From an uncultured Oscillospiraceae bacterium (GTDB lineage: Bacteria; Bacillota; Clostridia; Oscillospirales; Acutalibacteraceae): 32,540 bases of DNA. The DNA is taken from assembly GCA_900543215.1 (NCBI GenBank), contig UQQR01000020.1, positions 1 through 32,540 of the forward strand, written 5' to 3'. The translations under genes and the position numbers were made by a program. Within the stretch, counting starts at the first letter, position 1, and each line of letters opens with the position of its first letter. The notes beneath the pieces are model-generated. The model had not been told where the DNA came from. It worked only from the letters and a program-made list of their open reading frames with translations, and ran no database searches. Below are positions 28,580 through 32,540 of this stretch, piece after piece.

Positions 28580-29326
28580 ATGAAAAAATGTACCGATTTA
28601 AATTCATTAAAAGGAGTTGCAAAGTGTCTTTTGTATACCGATGTTCACAGAGTGAAGAATTATCCGTTTATGGTAAAACATCCTTTTACGGATTCTGCCT
28701 TCACATCCATAGCAAAAAATCCGGAGAAGGTCACGGAAAACAAAGTAATAAATATTCTTGAATGTGAAAACAACCTTAACCGTTGGCGGGAATATATGTC
28801 GGATCGAATAAATTCGGCGGACAGCGCAGATGAAATATATTGCCGCATAACAAAGCCTTACAAACTTACATTTATGAAATATGCGGGGCGGTATCTTTCA
28901 AAAAGGGATTTTGCCGAAATGCTGTGCAACGCATGGATATCTTCCGAAAGTCCTAATAATGATGTTAATGTTAGCCAATCGGAGCTGCTGCGGATGTTCG
29001 AAAACGCAGATAAATCCTTACTTATGACAGATGAAGAAAGAAAAAGGTTGGATGAACTTGACAATCCGGTTACGATATACCGAGGGGTAACGCCGTATAA
29101 CGCAAAATCCATAAAGGCAATGTCTTGGACACTGGATTACGAAAAGGCTTTGTGGTTTGCAAAACGCTTCGATTCAGAAGGGACGGTATATACGGCCGAA
29201 ATAGAGAAATCACATATACTTGCGTTATTTGACGGCAGAGATGAATCGGAAATAGTTGTTGAACCCTCATATCTTTTAAATATTGAAGAATATGAGGAAC
29301 AGAATAGTGGATTTTTATTGACATAA
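28580..29326 (+). CDS. ADP-ribosyltransferase-like protein (R-S-E class)
   Basis: 248 residues from ATG 28580 (GCGAGGA upstream). The N-terminal ~155 residues are helical and unrecognised. The C-terminal ~90 residues show the R-S-E mono-ADP-ribosyltransferase pattern: YRGV (Arg168), MSWT (Ser182-Trp-Thr184) followed by ALWFAKRF, and ESE (Glu222-x-Glu224) before IVVEPS. The order, spacing and double-Glu motif are those expected of enzymes that ADP-ribosylate arginine. No signal peptide is present, so it either acts inside the cell (toxin or phage-defence style) or is delivered by other means. It is followed after 15 nt by a small gene, which could be a partner. The assignment of fold is fairly good; target and purpose are unknown. 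Confidence 0.7.
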   Translation: MKKCTDLNSLKGVAKCLLYTDVHRVKNYPFMVKHPFTDSAFTSIAKNPEKVTENKVINILECENNLNRWREYMSDRINSADSADEIYCRITKPYKLTFMKYAGRYLSKRDFAEMLCNAWISSESPNNDVNVSQSELLRMFENADKSLLMTDEERKRLDELDNPVTIYRGVTPYNAKSIKAMSWTLDYEKALWFAKRFDSEGTVYTAEIEKSHILALFDGRDESEIVVEPSYLLNIEEYEEQNSGFLLT

Positions 29327-29341
29327 CAGGAGGTAAAATAT

Positions 29342-29653
29342 ATGCTGCAAAAAGAATTAATTAAAAGGCTTAAGGACCGATATGAAACCAAGATGGATGA
29401 CAAAGGATGGCTGAATGTTTCCTCAGACGGCATCCCCTTCTGCCGAGTGAAATACAACGGAAACTGCATCGTTAACGACAACAAGTTTCTCTCCGATGAA
29501 TACCTCGGCAAGATTGCGGATGTTCAAAATGAACTGCTTACCGTAAAAGAATATATCGGACTGTACGAACACGCACCGCAGATGAAAGCTGCCGATGTTT
29601 CCGATTACAGGCAGCTTGCTTCTTTCGGAGATAAAGGAGGCTCGGCAGAATGA
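29342..29653 (+). CDS. Conserved hypothetical protein of mobile-element type
   Basis: 103 residues, soluble, start ATG 29342 with GGAGGTAAAATAT upstream. The segment EYIGLYEHAPQMKAADVSDYRQLASFGD resembles a short conserved module I have seen in proteins of clostridial conjugative elements, where it is usually followed by a longer VLAG-type segment; here the protein stops just after it, so it may be truncated. It overlaps the next gene by 4 nt (ATGA). It could be an accessory or antidote to the preceding ADP-ribosyltransferase-like protein, but nothing in the sequence proves this. Confidence 0.55.
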   Translation: MLQKELIKRLKDRYETKMDDKGWLNVSSDGIPFCRVKYNGNCIVNDNKFLSDEYLGKIADVQNELLTVKEYIGLYEHAPQMKAADVSDYRQLASFGDKGGSAE

Positions 29654-30348
29654 AAAACCTTAATGAAAACAATTTAAAAAAGGCTATGACTCTTTATGCT
29701 CAAAAAATGGCTGAAAGTTTTCCTGATGAAACGGAAGCTGCCGATGTTGAGTTTTCCGACGGGTTTGAGCGAAAAATGAATCGTATAATAAAGCAAAGAA
29801 AAAAGCCTTTCTATAAAATTTTCAACACTGCGGCGAAAAAGGCGGCGTGTATTGCGGCGGTATTTATTGTTGTTCTTTCACTGACTTTAAGCGTTAAAGC
29901 CGTAAGGGAGCCCTTTCTCAAAATGTTTCAAAAAATCTTTCATAACCATATCGAGCTTGAATTTGAGGGTGAGAGAAAGGATTTCATTGCCGAAATTTAC
30001 GCCGTTGCCGAAATCCCAGAGGGTTATAATATGACTGATGAAACGATAGATGTTATAACGGTTGAAAGAATATACAAAAAAGAAGACGGTACATTTTTCT
30101 CTTATACGCAGTTTGCCACTGAAAATGTGATGGTAAATATAGATAACGAACATTCAGAGCACTACAAAAAACAAGTGGGCGACCTTGAACTTTATATAGC
30201 CGATTTTGAGAGAGATAACATGAAGATTATCTATTGGGTGCAGGATGGATATTTATTTGAATTGACCTTCTACAGCCGACCCTCGGACGATGAAATAATA
30301 TCGATAGTTAAAAGCAATACGATAGTCGGATATCAAAAAGAAGAATAG
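29650..30348 (+). CDS. DUF4367-type single-pass membrane protein, no sigma factor nearby
   Basis: 232 residues. Cytoplasmic N-terminus of ~63 residues (helical, Lys-rich), one membrane helix at about 64-84 (KKAACIAAVFIVVLSLTLSV), then an extracytoplasmic domain with IYAVAEIPEGYNMT ... YWVQDGYLFELTFYSR ... IISIVKSNTIVGY, the DUF4367 pattern. Such proteins usually follow an ECF sigma factor gene and act as its anti-sigma partner. Here the preceding gene is not a sigma factor, so this is an orphan, perhaps after a rearrangement. Start ATG 29650 overlaps the previous stop (ATGA) with GGAGG about 9 nt upstream. Confidence 0.72.
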   Translation: MKNLNENNLKKAMTLYAQKMAESFPDETEAADVEFSDGFERKMNRIIKQRKKPFYKIFNTAAKKAACIAAVFIVVLSLTLSVKAVREPFLKMFQKIFHNHIELEFEGERKDFIAEIYAVAEIPEGYNMTDETIDVITVERIYKKEDGTFFSYTQFATENVMVNIDNEHSEHYKKQVGDLELYIADFERDNMKIIYWVQDGYLFELTFYSRPSDDEIISIVKSNTIVGYQKEE

Positions 30349-30359
30349 GATGTGTTAAA

Positions 30360-30515
30360 ATGCAACAACCTCTGCCGACAGTGTGGATCAGCGAAGAAGA
30401 AAAAATAATTTCATTTCACAGTGAGGAAAATTATGAAATGAAAACATTTGAAACACAGAATGATTATACCACATTCATTTTAATACACGGCAGATGTGGA
30501 TATAAATTTAAGTGA
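30360..30515 (+). CDS. Small hypothetical protein (51 aa)
   Basis: Short ORF starting ATG 30360, 11 nt after the DUF4367 gene, with AGGA (30347-30350) as a weak ribosome site. The product begins MQQPLPTVWISEEEKI, contains ISFHSEENYEMKTFE and ends in a short hydrophobic stretch, FILIHGRCGYKFK. Composition looks protein-like (amphipathic, no low complexity). No family recognised. It could be a fragment of a longer gene. Confidence 0.45.
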   Translation: MQQPLPTVWISEEEKIISFHSEENYEMKTFETQNDYTTFILIHGRCGYKFK

Positions 30516-30539
30516 CAATAGTATTTTGGGAAATTAAAA

Positions 30540-31601
30540 ATGAAAGGATTTATTGAATTGATGAAAAAAACATTACCGTTATTACTTATTTTGATTGTTG
30601 CTTTTTCCGGGTGCAGATCTCAAAAGGATATTTCCCACATATCCGATTCTTATTTGAATTTAACAGATGAAACAAGCCGCGAAAGTGAAAACATAAATTC
30701 TTTTGCAGACAAACCATCTGACAGTAATGTGCCGGATTTTGCAGACAGCTTGCCACAAAAAGCTTCAGTGCCCGAAAAAGCAGCAAGCAATAATAACAGT
30801 TCACGGGCAAGCAAGCCTTCTTCGCCAAAAGTCAATTCAACAGACCGAGTGTCTAATGATAATAAGGACGGTACATTGTCTCAAAGCGGTACAGTTGACG
30901 AAAAGGATCAGGTACATTTATATTCATATATAGACGGAAGGGGGTTGGTTATACAGGTTACATTTGATTATAAAGAGGGAGATACTTGGGCTGAGCTTTT
31001 GAAAAACAATACCGAAATCGGCACTGATACAGCTTATGATGTGAATTTTAATACTATTGAATACCTAAAGTATAACGGTAAAGCTATTGTGTTTAATAAC
31101 ACTCCGGTCAAAAAAGATGATATTGTTTCTAAAAAAAATATATATAAATTGGAGACTCTTGGGGGTCCCGCAAAAATCAGCGCAACCACTATGTACGATT
31201 TGATAAATCCCGACCATGTATTTGAAAGCGGCTCTTACAGGTATTGGTATATAAGAAAATACGATATTAAAGAAACATCTAAAACTTCAGGTAACATTAC
31301 TATCAGCAATATTAAAGTAATAGAGTACAGCGAACCTAATGAAGCCTTTAACGGTACTACTGTTGATATCAACCAAACTCCATTGACACTAACTTATACA
31401 TCAGACTATGGATTATATGCCGGTAAAACGATTGAGTTGAGCGACGGCTCAAAAATTTTACTCGGCAATGATTTGTATTGGTTTTATATAGGGAACAGTA
31501 ACAACAAAAGGGTCTTGTGCGAGGATTACAGATTGTATAAATCAGTACCTAATAACCCTAACGACAGCTATTGGGATTATTATTGGTCAAAATTAAAGTG
31601 A
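30540..31601 (+). CDS. Predicted lipoprotein with Ser/Asn-rich linker
   Basis: 353 residues if ATG 30540 is used (GGGA 8 nt upstream); ATG 30561 (AAAGGA upstream, MKKTLPLLLI) is an equally good start and gives a more classical signal. The lipobox FSGC follows the hydrophobic core, so the Cys is the lipid anchor. A ~90-residue Ser/Asn/Lys-rich low-complexity stretch, probably a spacer through the cell wall, precedes a folded domain from about residue 120 (YSYIDGRGLVIQVTFDYKEGDTW ... WYIRKYDI ... LYWFYIGN). No family recognised. It is surface-exposed. It might work with the DUF4367 membrane protein upstream, since both have extracytoplasmic domains. Confidence 0.72.
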   Translation: MKGFIELMKKTLPLLLILIVAFSGCRSQKDISHISDSYLNLTDETSRESENINSFADKPSDSNVPDFADSLPQKASVPEKAASNNNSSRASKPSSPKVNSTDRVSNDNKDGTLSQSGTVDEKDQVHLYSYIDGRGLVIQVTFDYKEGDTWAELLKNNTEIGTDTAYDVNFNTIEYLKYNGKAIVFNNTPVKKDDIVSKKNIYKLETLGGPAKISATTMYDLINPDHVFESGSYRYWYIRKYDIKETSKTSGNITISNIKVIEYSEPNEAFNGTTVDINQTPLTLTYTSDYGLYAGKTIELSDGSKILLGNDLYWFYIGNSNNKRVLCEDYRLYKSVPNNPNDSYWDYYWSKLK

Positions 31602-31713
31602 AATATATAACGCTTGATTTGATGAATATTGTAAAGCATTATAAAGACGTTTTGAAAATAAGAATAAATGGCATTGAATAAAACGGCAGTATTGCTGTCG
31701 GAGCATCAAAAGA

Positions 31714-31751
31714 GTGGCAGTTTACTTTTAAAGTCAACTGCCACCTTTTTT
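31714..31751 (+). terminator. Terminator downstream of the lipoprotein gene
   Basis: GTGGCAGTT (31714-31722) and AACTGCCAC (31736-31744), then C and six T. The 31602-31713 stretch before it holds no gene I can support. Confidence 0.8.
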
Positions 31752-31787
31752 GTGTTGGGGGTATATTTAAAATAATTGCTTAAAAAC

Positions 31788-31815
31788 TTGACAAACGAAA
31801 AATTAAAAATACAAT
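31788..31815 (+). promoter_or_regulatory. Promoter of the 31870 gene
   Basis: TTGACA (31788-31793), 16-bp A-rich spacer, TACAAT (31810-31815). Confidence 0.65.
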
Positions 31816-31869
31816 TTCATTATCAGTCTTTAAAAGACCGGAAATAAATTTTTAAAAGGAGTTGTTTTA

Positions 31870-32121
31870 ATGGAAAATTCAAAATTTTATTTTAAGGAAA
31901 AAAGCGTAAAGGTGGATTGTGAGCTGTATGCGCAGGTATGCTATGAAACCGTGGGCGGTTATACGAATACCGCAAATTTTAAGTTTATATCGTACAGTAT
32001 CGATAACGGCGACAGTTATTTATGGCTTACCGCAAACGGCAATGTGAATTATATGTATTTGTGTACCGATTGGAGCGGTTATTCTTTTGAGAGTAACAGA
32101 TACAAAGATATATCAAATTAA
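31870..32121 (+). CDS. Small hypothetical protein (83 aa), possibly 5' half of a broken gene
   Basis: 83 residues, ATG 31870 with AAAGGAG about 8 nt upstream and a good promoter. Rich in Tyr, Asn and aromatic residues (LYAQVCYETVGGY, SYLWLTANGNVNYMYL), suggesting a beta-sandwich-like piece; no signal peptide. No family recognised. The next ORF (32134-32439) is in the same frame, separated by this TAA and four sense codons, so the two may be halves of one gene. Confidence 0.55.
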   Translation: MENSKFYFKEKSVKVDCELYAQVCYETVGGYTNTANFKFISYSIDNGDSYLWLTANGNVNYMYLCTDWSGYSFESNRYKDISN

Positions 32122-32133
32122 ATAAAGAAATAT

Positions 32134-32439
32134 ATGACTGACAGCGGATATGTAATAATTAAAGATATTAAATGGGATTGGAATGCCAAAAGCATTGAAA
32201 AAATGATTAAAATAGGCAAGTTTGAACAAAACTACACTAACTTCATAACAGGAGAAGCTTGGAATGACAAATTCGAATTTTTGGTTGATACAAACCAAAC
32301 GGCCGATACAGATATTTATATTTTACAGAAAAGCACCGGTAATATGCGGTTTTTAACAACGCTTACAGAAGATGACACAAACTATGCGGATTACTGCGCC
32401 GATAATATGGATGCAGCGGAATACTTCTTTGAAAAATAG
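32134..32439 (+). CDS. Small hypothetical protein (101 aa), possibly 3' half of a broken gene
   Basis: 101 residues from ATG 32134. No convincing ribosome binding site lies upstream (only AAAGAAA), unlike every other gene in the window. It shares the reading frame of 31870-32121. Features: VIIKDIKWDWNAKSIEKMIKIG, FEFLVDTNQT and an acidic C-terminus DDTNYADYCADNMDAAEYFFEK. No family recognised. It may be translated by reinitiation after the preceding stop, or be the tail of a gene broken by a single nonsense codon. Confidence 0.4.
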   Translation: MTDSGYVIIKDIKWDWNAKSIEKMIKIGKFEQNYTNFITGEAWNDKFEFLVDTNQTADTDIYILQKSTGNMRFLTTLTEDDTNYADYCADNMDAAEYFFEK

Positions 32440-32540
32440 AGGCTTAAAAGAACAAACACCCTATCGGTTCTTCTTTTAATATTTTGAGACCATCCCAAAT
32501 ATTGTGTAAACCTCCAATGTGGTGTAAAATAGAAAGAACA
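32440..32540. mobile_element. Possible insertion-sequence edge (IS256-like), cut by window end
   Basis: After the last ORF comes TTGTGTAAACCTCC (32500-32513) and TGGTGTAAAATAG (32519-32531). Repeated GTGTAAA is typical of the ends of IS256-family elements, and the sequence runs off the window. No transposase is visible, so this is only a hint. Confidence 0.25.

Noticed and set aside
31602..31700. 19-codon ORF starting near 31622
   Set aside because: No ribosome site, very short, lies between the lipoprotein stop and its terminator; likely 3' untranslated sequence or a gene relic.
1..32540. CRISPR array, rRNA genes, replication origin
   Set aside because: No regularly spaced short repeats, no rRNA-like sequence and no DnaA-box cluster were noticed on reading both strands.

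Overview
The window reads as a chromosomal segment of a low-to-moderate GC, strictly anaerobic Firmicute, most likely a Clostridia member close to Ruminococcaceae/Oscillospirales. The grounds are: strong GGAGG-type ribosome binding sites; a tRNA-Phe T-box ahead of pheST; the ylxM-ffh-rpsP-khpA-rimM-trmD block; IreB; an HPr with both His15 and Ser46; a flavodiiron protein; a GGGtGRT protein with a NifU-like partner; and a phosphate (Pst) system with its own PhoP/PhoR pair. Genus cannot be fixed from the sequence alone.

Layout. (1) Positions 1-2203 form an accessory zone behind the 3' end of a tRNA-Arg gene (2204-2280, minus). It holds a tandem ~1.14 kb duplication. Each unit has a TTG-started protein (Cys/His cluster plus a DUF6883-like C-terminus), then a small DUF4926-like protein, then an intercassette repeat rich in terminators and ending in a sequence like the 3' end of a tRNA. 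I read these as candidate toxin/antitoxin (or toxin/immunity) cassettes. (2) 2425-4957 is a Cd/Zn/Pb resistance operon: a CadC-type repressor with its operator, a free-standing HMA metallochaperone domain, and a CadA-type ATPase lacking its own HMA domain. (3) 5015-7376, minus strand: GGGtGRT protein, NifU-like scaffold, and a Cu/Zn-superoxide-dismutase-like protein without a signal peptide. (4) 7462-14688: a full phosphate regulon, pstS-pstC-pstA-pstB-phoU, an HD-domain gene, phoP and phoR. PstS is circularly permuted relative to the classical protein. (5) 14685-16605: a TIGR01440/YwlG-type protein, a SLOG-fold protein, and divergent from the latter three consecutive small XRE regulators, with a 9-bp perfect inverted repeat in the shared promoter region. 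(6) 16617-20653: T-box-controlled pheST and ireB. (7) 20713-23999, minus: flavodiiron protein; then a pyrimidine salvage operon (cdd, pdp) carrying a small C39-like cysteine peptidase gene. (8) 24064-28309: SRP/ribosome-maturation operon, HPr, and tRNA-Pro(GGG). (9) 28310-32540: a second accessory zone at the 3' side of tRNA-Pro, AT-richer and loosely packed. It has an ADP-ribosyltransferase-like protein, a conserved hypothetical, an orphan DUF4367 membrane protein, a 51-codon ORF, a lipoprotein, two small in-frame ORFs split by one stop codon, and possibly the edge of an insertion sequence.

How it fits together: the housekeeping core (translation, secretion, phosphate uptake, nucleotide salvage, oxygen detoxification) is bracketed by two variable zones, both abutting the 3' ends of tRNA genes. 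The best candidates for an undescribed system are the duplicated DUF6883-like/DUF4926-like cassettes with their tRNA-tail-like repeats. Next come the SLOG/triple-XRE locus and the ADP-ribosyltransferase-like locus. No CRISPR array, integrase, transposase gene or phage structural module is visible.
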